A stretch of 64,000 nucleotides of DNA from assembly GCA_963575745.1 (NCBI GenBank), contig CAUYUJ010021062.1, forward strand, positions 81,503 to 145,502, in the 5' to 3' direction. The translations under genes were made by a program, and so were the position numbers. Origin of the DNA: Prorocentrum cordatum. Taxonomy: Eukaryota; Sar; Dinophyceae; Prorocentrales; Prorocentraceae. The notes beneath the pieces were generated by a model. That model ran no database searches, had not been told where the DNA came from, and was given only the letters and a program-made list of their open reading frames with translations. Below, piece after piece: positions 50,390 to 60,014 of the stretch (position 1 is its first letter; each line of letters starts with the position of its first letter).

Positions 50390-52492
50390 TCACGCGAACA
50401 TGTGCCTGTACAGCTTCGGCACTAGGGTGGTCAAGGCGCCATCGGCCTGCCTGGAGCACACAGTGCACATGACGCTATCGAGGCCGAGCAGCTCATAATG
50501 CCGCTCTGCGTGGATTCTCCACGTCGCAGCGGCTGAGCGCTCTCTCCACGACACCACGTCGTAGTACATGCGCAGCAAAGCCCCTGCAACGCCGCGCGCG
50601 TCCCACAAGGACACCACCACTGCAGCTGCGGCCGTATTGCCACCCAGACCAACCAGCACCACGTCGCCGCGCTGGACCGACCCCTTGTCGCGGAGCCTCG
50701 CCTTGATCGATGTCGCCACGGGCGAGCGCATGTCCATGTCCAGCTCTGCCCGCACCAGGTCCCGCAACTTCTGTGGCGCCTCCCTGGGGTCCTCGAGGCG
50801 CGCGCCGAAGTTGAAGCAGTCGGTCTCTGCGAGCTGCCACATGTGCCTCCCCGTGACGTTCGACAGCACGCTCTCGTCGAAGCCTGTCAGGTTGCACTGT
50901 TCCTTGGCATACGCCTTCGGAACTTTGTGCTTGGACTCGCACACGAGGGCTGACACGATCTGCTCCCGAGATAAATGGACGAGCCAGTGGAATTTCGGGT
51001 GCATGCTCTCCTCCCAGCCCGCTGCGACGCACGCGGCCAAGAAACGTCGGACGCATGCCTGTGTATGCGCACCCGAGCAGCTGTTCGTGCTCCTGAGCGA
51101 CGCTGCCTCGTGCACATCCACGCCAGCAAGAAACGCATCGGTGCCTGGCCGACCCGACGCGAACTCCGCTGCCCAGTAGGCAAGGGCGGGGATGAGCATC
51201 AGCAGCTCCGAAGCCTGGCACTTCACATGCCCTGCCTTTCGCCAGCTCTCGACGCGCTTGCGCGAGAAAATACTCAGAATGGCATCTTTGGCAACGCCAA
51301 GTGGCCCCGACCATGTCCTCAGAAACTCGTGAACCGCTGGAAACAAGCCTGCGGCACCATTCTTGTACAGACCATCCAAATACAAAAAAATCAAAGTATT
51401 CATGACCCCTCCAATATGTAAGGTGTGGCTGGGTTCGGTCATTGCGTGCGTCACTGGCCTGACGACGCCCCTGAGCTCGGGCATGTTGAGAATCCCAGAG
51501 GGCAGATGGTTGAAGCCAGCTGCCTGCTGCCGAAGTTTGAACCTCTCTGGGTCTTCCGTGGCCTTGAAGCGCGCGAGCCTGTCAACTGTTCCGTGCACCT
51601 GCTCGTCTGTGGCGAAGACAAGCTTGCTATCGTCCGTAATGTTACAAGTAAGGGCGTACTCCCCGCCACGCTCGTCGATCACCCCAGAAACAGGCGCGGA
51701 ATCCTTGGCGAACAAGTTAACGCACTTCATGCATAGCCTGGTAGCGTTGTCGCCCTTCGTGCCCCACATGATCTTGTGGGCCAAGCCGTCCATCAGAACC
51801 CCGCCGAGGCAGAAGAACACATGCACGTGGTTGCCCCCGTGCTCCAAGACCACGCCCGCCGCCTGCGGGTCGGTGCTACCGCGAAAGATGTGTTGCAGGA
51901 GTCGCCCAGCAAGTTGGCTGTATCCTGACTCGACTTGGTGATCAACTATCTGCGTGAGCGCCGCCGAGATCGTGATCCAGCACTCCTCCCGCTCGATCGC
52001 AGCTGCCCCAAACTCCGCAAACGTGACGTAAGTCATCCACTGCTTTCGGGCATGTCGTGCTACGAGCTCCAAGCCTGGGTTGTACTCATCTGCGTAATAG
52101 ATGAGCCGCCACGGGCGATCGGGCGACGACGGGCGCGCCCCGTGCCGCAACGCGATGAAATCCCTAAACGCGGCACTCTCGGCAAAGGCCTGCTGCAAAA
52201 ACGAATGGAGGCACACGAACGTGATATCTACCGCCTCGCCCGACGAACCTTTGAGCGTGAGACGCTTCCCTACAGTGCCGTACAAGTTCCTCTTGTTTAA
52301 AACCTCCTTCTGAGACCGCAGCAGCTCTCGTCGCGAGACGGGGCCCTCGGGGAGATTGCCTGCCCTCGCTTCGGCAACGATGGCGCATAGGGCCGTGCCT
52401 GAAACATGGGGCAGAGCGCGGCGAAACCTTTCGAGCCGCTGCAGCTTGGATGCTTTCGCATCCGAATACGACCAGTCACGGAACCTTCGCAT
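50390..52492 (-). CDS. Intronless 700-residue protein of a transposase-like dinoflagellate family (unrecognised domain)
   Basis: Starts at the ATG that overlaps the last bases of a spliced-leader relic. Features in order: an Arg-rich helical start; RPWRLIYYADEYNPGLELVA (about 126-145); TYVTFAEFGAAAIEREECWI (about 154-173); HVFFCLGGVLMDGLAHKIMW; a C-x2-C pair CMKCVN (about 254); LPSGILNMPELRGVVRPVTH; HPKFHWLVHLSREQIVSALV; KAYAKEQCNLTGFDESVL; and a C-terminal CTVCSRQ pair. The pattern of an acidic YADE motif, C-x2-C motifs and a late HW motif resembles transposase-like multicopy proteins that I recall from dinoflagellates. No named domain can be assigned. The reading frame is intact and has strong coding bias. 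Confidence 0.75.
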   Translation of the reverse strand: MRRFRDWSYSDAKASKLQRLERFRRALPHVSGTALCAIVAEARAGNLPEGPVSRRELLRSQKEVLNKRNLYGTVGKRLTLKGSSGEAVDITFVCLHSFLQQAFAESAAFRDFIALRHGARPSSPDRPWRLIYYADEYNPGLELVARHARKQWMTYVTFAEFGAAAIEREECWITISAALTQIVDHQVESGYSQLAGRLLQHIFRGSTDPQAAGVVLEHGGNHVHVFFCLGGVLMDGLAHKIMWGTKGDNATRLCMKCVNLFAKDSAPVSGVIDERGGEYALTCNITDDSKLVFATDEQVHGTVDRLARFKATEDPERFKLRQQAAGFNHLPSGILNMPELRGVVRPVTHAMTEPSHTLHIGGVMNTLIFLYLDGLYKNGAAGLFPAVHEFLRTWSGPLGVAKDAILSIFSRKRVESWRKAGHVKCQASELLMLIPALAYWAAEFASGRPGTDAFLAGVDVHEAASLRSTNSCSGAHTQACVRRFLAACVAAGWEESMHPKFHWLVHLSREQIVSALVCESKHKVPKAYAKEQCNLTGFDESVLSNVTGRHMWQLAETDCFNFGARLEDPREAPQKLRDLVRAELDMDMRSPVATSIKARLRDKGSVQRGDVVLVGLGGNTAAAAVVVSLWDARGVAGALLRMYYDVVSWRERSAAATWRIHAERHYELLGLDSVMCTVCSRQADGALTTLVPKLYRHMFA

Positions 52493-52511
52493 TAGCCAAA
52501 ATGGCTACGGA
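52490..52511 (-). other. Dinoflagellate spliced-leader relic, near-perfect
   Basis: The minus strand reads TCCGTAGCCATTTTGGCT, then AATG. The first 18 of 22 DinoSL nucleotides are exact, and the last four are AATG instead of CAAG. The start codon of the 700-residue gene is made from these last bases, leaving essentially no other 5' untranslated region. Confidence 0.95.
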
Positions 52512-52739
52512 TGGGGAGGAGGCGGCGGAGGATGGAAGGTGCACTCGTTGCAATGTTCAACTTGATACATGCAGTCAATTGTGAGCTAATCTGAAGCGAG
52601 AGCTGCAAATCGATCAGACGCGCGCAAAACCCGTGAAATGTTGTTAGGTCGGACCGCCCCCCATCCGCGTAGCTAGCGAGCGTTGGCCAGATGCCAGCGC
52701 GAATGCGCCCCCTGAGCACCGCGACCCCCCGCCCCCCGC

Positions 52740-52985
52740 GTTATGCATGAGCCCCATGTCCCCAATGACCATAGCATGCCCGAGTTGCCGCCTGAGCCAT
52801 GTGGGCCCTACGAGGCACACGGTCACAATGGGCCTCGTGAACAGCGACCGCCCCGCGAGACATATGGGCCCTATGGGCCGTATATGTTGTTTGAGCCCAG
52901 TGCGCCTCATGGGCGGTGCGGGGCCTATGGCCCCTGCGAGCCCTATGACCCAGTAGGGCCTAATGGTCCCCAAAGAGCCTTATGA
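52740..52985. repeat. GGGCCCTATG-type minisatellite
   Basis: Degenerate 9-10 bp units (TATGGGCCCTATGGGCCGTA). 53000-53640 holds unique sequence with three partial repeats of CGGATTCAAAACGAGGACCC (53250, 53310 and 53375) and a CGTCGTCG tract, but no supported gene. Confidence 0.7.
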
Positions 52986-53649
52986 GCCCTGTGGGCCACG
53001 CATGCCGCATGACCCCATGCGGGCGATGATGATGGAGGGATGAGCGAGGAAGGATTGGGCCATCTGTACGGCAACCCGAAGGGCCCAACGCGGCATATAG
53101 CGGGCCTTAGGGGTGGCCCAATCGGGCCCCATGACGGCCTCAAAGTGGCCCCGCGCTGTTTCCAGGATGGCCTCCACTGGGGTCTCCGACATTGCCATGA
53201 GATGGTCCCAAGAGAGCCAACATGATGGAGCAGGGGCCGCGCGGCGCTGCGGATTCAAAACGAGGACCCGCACGCGTGCTACGAGGAAACCGCGGGCGCG
53301 TGACGATGCGGCTTCAAAACGGGGACCCAACGGGTTCAATGCGAGGAACCCATGCGAAGGCGAAGAGAGGGCGCGGCGCTGCTGATTCAAAACGAGCACG
53401 CATAGACCCGCATCGGGGCCAATACCGACGCCCAACGGCAGTGTTTTCCTTTTTTTTCCCGAGCCTCTGTCTCAACAACGATGCAAACCCCAGCGCCCCA
53501 TCGGCTGGGATGAGCGAGAAGCAGCGTGGGACGAGGTGGGTGCCAAGAGGCGGAAGGATGAGGTCTCGTCGTCGTCGTCGCCGTCGCCGTCGGAGAGGTT
53601 AGAGGAGTTACTACGACTGGGCAGCTACAGCAACGAATGCGCAGCATTC

Positions 53650-55206
53650 TTAGCCATTCACAGCGGTCCAGCACTGTGCTGCCGCGGCAAATGCACGCTT
53701 GGCGATCTCAACGTCGCCAGTGTGGTACAACGCACCCTTGTAAGCCCGACTGGTGAATGAACCGAAACTCGAATAGTTCGGCACGTCGCTCTTCTTCGTG
53801 AACTCGGCGAAGTTGCCGCCAGCGAACATCTTGGCCTTCTTCGGGCACGCGTTCGGGCCGAGCTTCGAGCCCGCCGCGGCAGCGGGGCGCTTCATGCCCG
53901 ACTGGCTGCCCGTGCCCTTGCACTTACCTGTGCCACTGCCGTTGCCCGTGCTCTTGCTCTTGTTCGTGCCCGATGCGTTCTTGGCAGCCTGCTTCGCGGC
54001 CGCCTCCTCAGCCTTCTTCGCCTTGCGCTCAGCTGCGGTCTTGGCCTTTTTCTCTTCCTTCGACATCAAGAGCGCATCGAACGCCTTCCTCTCCGCCTCG
54101 ATGCTGGGGTCGACGGCGGGCGCCGCCGCGGGCGGATGCCCGATTGGCTCGGCCGAGGGCGGGGGCCCCTCGGAGGGGCGATCTGCGGGCGGCCCGGGCG
54201 GTGGCCCGCCTGCCACATGCGAGGCACGGCTCGCATCGTGGCTGGCCGCCGAGCCCGCGCCGTCGCGGCGCGCGGCCCCCCGCGGGCGCTGCTCGTTGTC
54301 GTAGTCCTCGAGCGTGCATGGCCTGCGCGGCTGGGGCCAGCCCCTGCTCGATTGCGGATTGCCTGGGCCAGGCTTGAGGATCGTGATCGTCGACCCGTCT
54401 GGCATGGCGATGGTCTGCTGGTCGTCGCTGGCTGCTGGGCGGTCTTGTAGCGCAAGTGGCTGCCTCCGCATCTGCGGGGCGACGTCATGAGGCTCGGTCG
54501 CGCCCTTCGCGCCCGCGGCCTTCCGAACCCTGACCCTGTGCATGCGGATCCCTGCCAACTCGGGGATGACCCGCTCGACAGGCCGCGAGTCGCCATACGC
54601 ACGATCGTAGATGTGCTTCGGCAGGTCGCTGGGGCTGTCGGGGAAGGTATGCATGCCAGGGTTGAACTTCGCCAGCTCCTGCTTGATCGGGAACGTCGCC
54701 TTGAAGTCCGCCGACATGTCGGCGGTGTCTTCAACTCTTGGCCACGGCTCGCCCTTCTGGTGCTTGAGCCACAGCAGCAACGCAATCGCGCTCTTGACGG
54801 TCTGCTCGTGCGGGGAGTATACCCCGAGGTTCTGCAAGCGGTCGCTGATCGTTGACTGCCACGTCTGGAAACCCGAATGGATGTCCAACTTCTCCCAATC
54901 GGCTTCTGTGAGGAAGCACTGCACGTTGGTCAACTTCTGGCATTTCGTAGACGTCGCCACCGAATGGGCGACCGTGGCCAGCATGCGATCGGTACACGCG
55001 GCGACGACCATGTCGGCGTACTCGCCAAGTACTGCCGCGGCCGCGTCCATCAGCTGGATCGTCTCATCGTGCGTGAGGGACGGCAGCTGGCTGATCTTGG
55101 CGACGATCGACGTGGCCGTGGGCTGCAGCAGCTTGGCCGACTTGTCTGGGTGCTTGGCATGGAACTCCTTCAAGTCCACAAGCTGCCTCACAAGCGATGC
55201 AACCAT
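53650..55206 (-). CDS. Unknown 518-residue protein, helical N-terminus and Lys/Ala-rich coiled coil
   Basis: The frame is open further upstream through the palindrome array, so I start at ATG 55206 (MVASLVRQLVDLKEFHAKHP). Residues 1-200 look like a helical globular domain: TSIVAKISQLPSLTHDETIQ, DAAAAVLGEYADMVVAACTD, WEKLDIHSGFQTWQSTISDR and VKSAIALLLWLKHQKGEPWP. The middle is Pro/Arg/Asp-rich. About 395-430 is a coiled coil (SKEEKKAKTAAERKAKKAEE), then a Gly/Thr/Ser/Lys linker and SGMKRPAAAAGSKLG, ending GNFAEFTKKSDVPNYSSFGS and AFAAAAQCW. I recognise no domain. It is the second most downstream of six minus-strand genes. Confidence 0.65.
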   Translation of the reverse strand: MVASLVRQLVDLKEFHAKHPDKSAKLLQPTATSIVAKISQLPSLTHDETIQLMDAAAAVLGEYADMVVAACTDRMLATVAHSVATSTKCQKLTNVQCFLTEADWEKLDIHSGFQTWQSTISDRLQNLGVYSPHEQTVKSAIALLLWLKHQKGEPWPRVEDTADMSADFKATFPIKQELAKFNPGMHTFPDSPSDLPKHIYDRAYGDSRPVERVIPELAGIRMHRVRVRKAAGAKGATEPHDVAPQMRRQPLALQDRPAASDDQQTIAMPDGSTITILKPGPGNPQSSRGWPQPRRPCTLEDYDNEQRPRGAARRDGAGSAASHDASRASHVAGGPPPGPPADRPSEGPPPSAEPIGHPPAAAPAVDPSIEAERKAFDALLMSKEEKKAKTAAERKAKKAEEAAAKQAAKNASGTNKSKSTGNGSGTGKCKGTGSQSGMKRPAAAAGSKLGPNACPKKAKMFAGGNFAEFTKKSDVPNYSSFGSFTSRAYKGALYHTGDVEIAKRAFAAAAQCWTAVNG

Positions 55207-55473
55207 GGCTGTGTCGCGGAGTGCCGAACCAGTGCGATGTGAACCACACGGCGTGCAACGCCATAACATTTGAGCCCGATACGCACACCGAAGCGGGGCT
55301 CGGGGGCGCCCAAGGGATCTGTGGAGGACGGTGAGTGTGCCAACCGCACGCTTGACTGTAACAACTACGAGGGTCGGGGGAGGGCGGCGAGGGGCGCGAG
55401 ATGGGGCGGCGCTGGCGGTAACGTGGACGAGGGGGTGGAGGCGGGGGCCCAGAGATCGGGAGGTGCCGCCGCC

Positions 55474-55634
55474 AACTTGAACAGTCGGACCTGACTGTTC
55501 CAATGAGCGGCGTCACCACTTGAACAGTCGGATCCGACTGTTCAAGTGAGCCGCGCCACCACTTGAACAGTCGGATCTTACTGTTCAAGTGGCCGCGCAA
55601 CTCATTTGAACAGTCGGATCCGACTGTTCAAGTG
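55474..55634. repeat. Four 32-bp palindromes at an exact 43-bp period
   Basis: CACTTGAACAGTCGGA plus its reverse complement lies at 55474-55505 (diverged), 55517-55548 (perfect), 55560-55591 (two internal changes) and 55603-55634 (one change). The 11-bp spacers are also alike: AGCGGCGTCAC, AGCCGCGCCAC and GCCGCGCAACT. It lies in the gap upstream of the 518-residue gene. Confidence 0.95.
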
Positions 55635-56191
55635 TGCGGCCAGTTCATTCGCCGACGCGGGCGGCCGAACCACATCGGAGTTGCGTTCGTCCCAACCTCG
55701 CGGCCCCCGCCCCCTCGACCGAAGCCCCCGTCGCTCGCTCCGCCGCGCAATATCATCCCTCACGGGTGGTCTCGGGGCTCCCCCGAGGCTCGTTGAGGGC
55801 ACCCCCTCGAGGCCCAACGACGGCACCATGATGGCCCCAATAGGGGGCTAAGATGCGCCCAAGAACGCCCCAAGACGGCTCCAAGATAACCCCTGTCAAT
55901 CACCTCGGGGGCCCGACGTCGTCGTCGTCGTCGTCTTCGGGGGCCCCAGTGGGCCCGCATCTCGTCGTCGCATGCGGTGAAATGGCGAATACGGTATCAG
56001 AGGCAATCTAGGACTGAGGGGGCAACCATTGTCTTCAAGAGGCAATCGTAACACCATGTGTGCGTCAGTTACACTCGCCTATGCAGCGGGCATCCCCTAA
56101 CCCGCCTGCCAACACCGCAGCGCGCATACGCGCCGCGACGCACGTCCGCCCAATCGGCGGCCCGCACCCCGCGCGGGCACTGCCAATTATG

Positions 56192-57217
56192 CTATGCACC
56201 GTGTGTGGCTGACAGACGCCACTGCTGGGAGGGGGCGCCGACTGGCGCGCCACTCGAGGAGCATCGGCGAAGCTGCTCGAGGATTGTGCCGCCACTCGGA
56301 GACGCACCACTGCCGCTGCACGGAGACGAACCGCTGCCGCTGCTCGGAGACGCACCGACGTCGCTGCTCGGAGACGCACCGAGGTCCTTGCCCTCGCACG
56401 GCTTGGTCGGCGTACCGTGGTCCACCTGGCCCATGCACGCGCCCGTCTCCTTCTTCTTGTAGCGCCCTGGGTAACGGCCCGCCCACTCGTGCGCGCTGGC
56501 GATGTCCTCGAGGCTGTTGATGCCCTGGTGAAGGTAACCCAAGAGCGCACTGATGTTCGTCTCGTCGAGGGGGACGCAGAGACTCTCGCGAGACATCGTA
56601 GGCCTCACGCACTCGATCCGCACTCCGTCCACCGTCGCCGTGATCATGCCTGGCGGGGGATCGTCGGAGGTCTCGCCATCGCGCTTGCGCTTTCGCCTGG
56701 GGAACACGACGGGCGGCTGATCTGCTTCGGCGCCAGCCCCGTCACCGAACAGACGCTGGACGCCTTCCTCCGAGACCATGTCGTTGCCGAGGAGACTGGT
56801 CGATTGTGCAGCGTTCCTCGCCTTCACGAGCCTCTTGAAACGCTCGTGTCCTGCGATGCTGACCTTCATGCCCCTGACTTTGGCAGTGTCGGATATCACC
56901 GTCTGCGGCACGCCCGTGAGCAGCGATATGAGCGGCGCCCTCCACGGAACTATAACCATGCACTTCGTGCCACCGATGTCCACGATATCCTTCTCACATA
57001 TGGTCATCACTCTGCCATTGAACCTGATGGACGCATTCCATGCGATCGTGGCAGAGGGCATTCGTGGACGATATGCGTGCGAGCGGGTAAATTCGTGCCA
57101 GAAGCTTGAGCCGCGCCGCCTGCTGAGGGACAGGGGCATAATCCCACCAGAGGGCCCGAGCTCGCACAAGTGACCTGGCAACTCAGCGCAGTCGCAATGC
57201 GACGCAATGCTATCCAC
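56192..57217 (-). CDS. Unknown 341-residue protein with basic cluster and Ser/Gly repeat tail
   Basis: ATG at 57217 (MDSIASHCDCAEL); MPLSLSRRRGSSF is an alternative start about 27 residues in. It contains IRFNGRVMTICEKDIVDIGG, KCMVIVPWRAPLISLL, ISDTAKVRGMKVSIAGHERF, a basic PRRKRKRDGE resembling a nuclear localisation signal, and NISALLGYLHQGINSLEDIA. The tail is made of 24-27 bp repeats encoding GASPSSDVGASPSSGSGSS, followed by a terminal Ser/Gln-rich end. No recognised domain. A nuclear location is inferred from the basic cluster. Confidence 0.6.
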   Translation of the reverse strand: MDSIASHCDCAELPGHLCELGPSGGIMPLSLSRRRGSSFWHEFTRSHAYRPRMPSATIAWNASIRFNGRVMTICEKDIVDIGGTKCMVIVPWRAPLISLLTGVPQTVISDTAKVRGMKVSIAGHERFKRLVKARNAAQSTSLLGNDMVSEEGVQRLFGDGAGAEADQPPVVFPRRKRKRDGETSDDPPPGMITATVDGVRIECVRPTMSRESLCVPLDETNISALLGYLHQGINSLEDIASAHEWAGRYPGRYKKKETGACMGQVDHGTPTKPCEGKDLGASPSSDVGASPSSGSGSSPCSGSGASPSGGTILEQLRRCSSSGAPVGAPSQQWRLSATHGA

Positions 57218-57314
57218 GAGAAGGCCACGAGGAGCAGACTACATCACCGCGCCCCCCAGGCAAGCAACGGGATGCAAATGCAACGCGTATGCATGGCAAT
57301 TCAACGCGGTAGAA

Positions 57315-57346
57315 ATGCGGGGTGCGGAGGAGGAGGAGGAGGAGGA

Positions 57347-57378
<32 letters not shown>

Positions 57379-57465
57379 GATGAAGAGGATATGATGATGA
57401 TTATGAGGAGGAGGAGGAGGAGGAGGGGGAGATGAAGATGATGAGGGGGATGATGAGGAGGAGGA
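57315..57465. repeat. (GGA)n / GATGAGGAG purine tract
   Basis: Interrupted GGA and GATGAT repeats upstream of the 341-residue gene. Confidence 0.9.
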
Positions 57466-58071
57466 CGGGCCCCAATAAGGGCGGCGGGCGCGGCGAGGGG
57501 CCAGCAGATAAATAAGGGCGGCGGACTCGGCGATGAGCCGTCGCATGGAGTTGCAGCCTCTCGGGGCCCTTCCTCGGGCGGGGGGCTTGGGCGGCCCAGC
57601 ACGAGCCTCGAGCGGAACTTACGATTAACCACCACACGCCCCACCCACACCCCCCAAGACAGCCCCAAGTCGACCCCAGAAGGGTAAATAACTCGGGGGC
57701 CCATGTGGAGGGGCCCAAGAGCCCATGTGGAGGGGCCCAAGAAGGCCCCATACTGCCCCAAGAAGCCCACAAGACGGCTCCAAAAGGGCCAGGGCTCGTT
57801 TTGAGAGGCTTTCAAAACGAGCTTTTCCATATGGTTTGGAAGCCCTCATGGGGCCCTCGGGGAACCGTTTCGGGGCCATCTTGGGACCATCTGAGAACTT
57901 TTGGAGGGTCCCAAGATGGCCCCAAAACGGTTCCAAGAGGGCTCCAAGATGGCCCCGAGAGGGCCCCAAAAGATGGGAATCACGATTGGGGCCCTCTTGG
58001 AGCCGTCTTGGGGCCCTCTTGGGCCCCTCCAAGGGCCCTCGGAGGGTCCCAAAGAAGCATGTCTTGGGAAG

Positions 58072-58103
58072 CAAAGTGGCTGAAAATATTTTCAGCCACT
58101 TTG
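58072..58103. repeat. 32-bp perfect palindrome, copy 1
   Basis: CAAAGTGGCTGAAAAT plus its exact reverse complement, within the 212-bp duplicated unit. Confidence 0.95.
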
Positions 58104-58283
58104 CCCTCTTGGATCCCCCTTAGGGTCCTCTTGGGAACCTCTTGGGGCCTCTCTCGGGGCCCTCTTGGGGTCCTCTTGGAGCCTTCTTGGGGCCCTCTTG
58201 GGGCCCTCTTGGGACACTCCTGGGGCCCTCTTGGGCCCCTCCAAGGGCCCTCAGAGGGCCCCAAAGAAGCATGTCTTGGGAAG

Positions 58284-58315
58284 CAAAGTGGCTGAACATA
58301 TTTTCAGCCACTTTG
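58284..58315. repeat. 32-bp palindrome, copy 2 (one mismatch)
   Basis: Identical to copy 1 except A to C at arm position 14 (GAACAT), so the second hairpin has one mismatch. Confidence 0.95.
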
Positions 58316-58952
58316 CCTTATTGGATCCCCCGTAGGGTCCTCTTGGAAACCCCTTTGGTGCCTCTCTTGGGGCCCTCTTGGGGTCCTCTTGGGGCCTTCT
58401 CGGGGCCCTCTTGGGGCCCTCTTGGGACCCTCCTGAGGCCCTCTTGGGACCATCTGAAGGCTTTTGGAAGGGCCCAAGAAGGCCCAAGAATGCCCTGTGG
58501 CTCTCTGGAGCCCCATTTGGACCTCTCGGGGCATACCCTGGGCAACCGTGGGAAGCGCTTTTGGGGAGCCCTCTCAAACAAACACTTGCTGGCAGCCTGT
58601 CATGGGCCGTCTTGGGGCGCACCCGAGAAGACCAAAGAGGGCTCCGCCGCGGGGCTCCATGGGCCGACCGCGCGCACGCGCATGAAAGCCCCGAGAGGGG
58701 GCCCAAAGAACCGACCAAGGGCCCTCTCGAGGGCCCAAGGAACCGACCTCGGGCCATCCAAGGGCGACGGGCTGCGCGGAAGCGCGGGGCGGCGGAAGTT
58801 GGCGATAGCCATTGGGGATAACATGAAAACAATAACACGCGCTTGCTTGCGTGGGAACAACCATCACTTTTCAAACGCACAACCGACATGTGCGCAGTGG
58901 AGGTCGGCGGCGCAATCGCCGCGCGCAAGGAACTTGGAGCCGAGATCGGGCC

Positions 58953-59363
58953 TCAGTCGCTGGATGAACTCGATGGGTGAGCCCGCTGGGTAGACTGTGG
59001 GCTGCACGTCTCCACGCACGCGTAAGTAACGCTGATCTTGCGCTTGACGCCACCCTTCTGCGTATCATCCTCGAAGTCTGTGCGGCCTGCTTTGGACATC
59101 ATGTCCCTGAACACGGACCGCACGTCGACGCTATCAGGGATGTTGTGGAAGTTGGTGTAGGTGTGCGTCAAGGTCATCTTGAACTTCCCATTCTCGGGCC
59201 CCTCCGCGAACTCGGGGAGCTTCTCCTTCTCGGACTCGGGGATGTCCTCCTCGAACTCAGGGCGCTCTGCTAATGCCGCCTCCCGCGGATCTTCCTCGGC
59301 CACCGTCTCGGGCGGACTGGGGCTCGCGGCACCATCGCATTCCGCGGGCGGTGGACCTTCCAT
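58953..59363 (-). CDS. Small acidic unknown protein, 136 residues
   Basis: Start chosen at MEGPPPAECDGAASP (59363); the frame is open for a further 38 codons upstream. The acidic Pro/Glu-rich first half (RPEFEEDIPESEKEKLPEFA) leads into GKFKMTLTHTYTNFHNIPDS, VRSVFRDMMSKAGRTDFEDD, a basic GGVKRKISVTYACVE and a Ser-rich end. No recognised domain. It sits between the 805- and 341-residue genes in the same direction. Confidence 0.5.
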   Translation of the reverse strand: MEGPPPAECDGAASPSPPETVAEEDPREAALAERPEFEEDIPESEKEKLPEFAEGPENGKFKMTLTHTYTNFHNIPDSVDVRSVFRDMMSKAGRTDFEDDTQKGGVKRKISVTYACVETCSPQSTQRAHPSSSSSD

Positions 59364-59515
59364 CACAAGACTTGACACGAACGGAAACTCACAGTCGCGA
59401 TGACGAGGTGCACTGATTAAGCCTGAGCCATCACACTTGTTACGGCCATGGGAAATGTGCTGCAACGCCAATTGCAAAGCCCTGCAAATACCACTGCAAT
59501 GCCACGATCAGGGGC

Positions 59516-59750
59516 AACTCGTCGGGTGACTGGTTCTGGATGGGCTGGTGAGGGCGCGCGAAGCTTAAACCCTACAACGACCTCTGCAATACCATGGCCA
59601 CGGTAACTTGCATGGTGACTGTTTCTGGATGGGCTAGCGCGGGTACGCGAAGATTAAGCCCTGCAAAGACCCCTGTAATACCATGCTCAGGGTAACTCGT
59701 CTGGTGACTGTTTCTGGATGGGCTGGTGGGGGGGCACGCGAAACTTCAAC
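59516..59750. repeat. 89-bp tandem repeat (family B element), three copies
   Basis: Units begin AACTCGTC(G/T)GGTGACTG at 59516, 59605 and 59694. Each contains TTTCTGGATGGGCTGGTG and CGCGAAGCTTAA. This is the tandem form of the dispersed element seen near 6.9 and 32.4 kb. 59750-60010 has no gene. Confidence 0.95.
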
Positions 59751-60014
59751 AATGCATGGGGTGTGCGGGTGCTCTGATGCTCATCCTCCCTGCCCTACTT
59801 CTCCTCATCAGTCTCCCTCTCCTTCTCCGCATCCCCCCTCCCACGCAAACTGTGATGAACTAAACGCGCCTGCTGACTTTCATGTGGCACTGAGCTCTGC
59901 TGAACAATCAAACCACACCGCTTGCGTGCGCTGAACAATCAAACCGCACCGATTGTACGCACTGAGCGAACCGAACCGTGTCTGAAAAAGCTGCTGTCTC
60001 AGCCCAGCCGAGGC

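Larger units (their letters stand above)
57640..58560. repeat. Dense GGGGCCCTCTTGG minisatellite with 212-bp duplication
   Basis: Degenerate 12-15 bp units fill the region. Within it, 58021-58232 is duplicated as 58233-58444 at a 212-bp offset. The many frames made of KRAPRGPQEGPK-like peptides are products of the repeat. Confidence 0.85.

Noticed and set aside
48972-50468. 498-codon minus frame rich in Gln/His/Pro/Ser
   Set aside because: Built from CTG/GTG repeats and polypurine tracts, and overlaps the end of the 700-residue gene in another frame.
55474-55634. CRISPR-like array (regular repeats and spacers)
   Set aside because: Spacers are near-identical, the repeats are full palindromes, no cas-type genes are present and the genome is eukaryotic.
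57640-58560. Overlapping frames rich in GPKEAPRGPQEG on both strands
   Set aside because: Products of the GGGGCCCTCTTGG minisatellite; no start, splice or domain signal.
59418-59442. Possible spliced-leader relic upstream of the 136-residue gene (CCGTAAC...ATGGCTCAGG on the minus strand)
   Set aside because: Only two short pieces match and three extra bases are needed; too weak.
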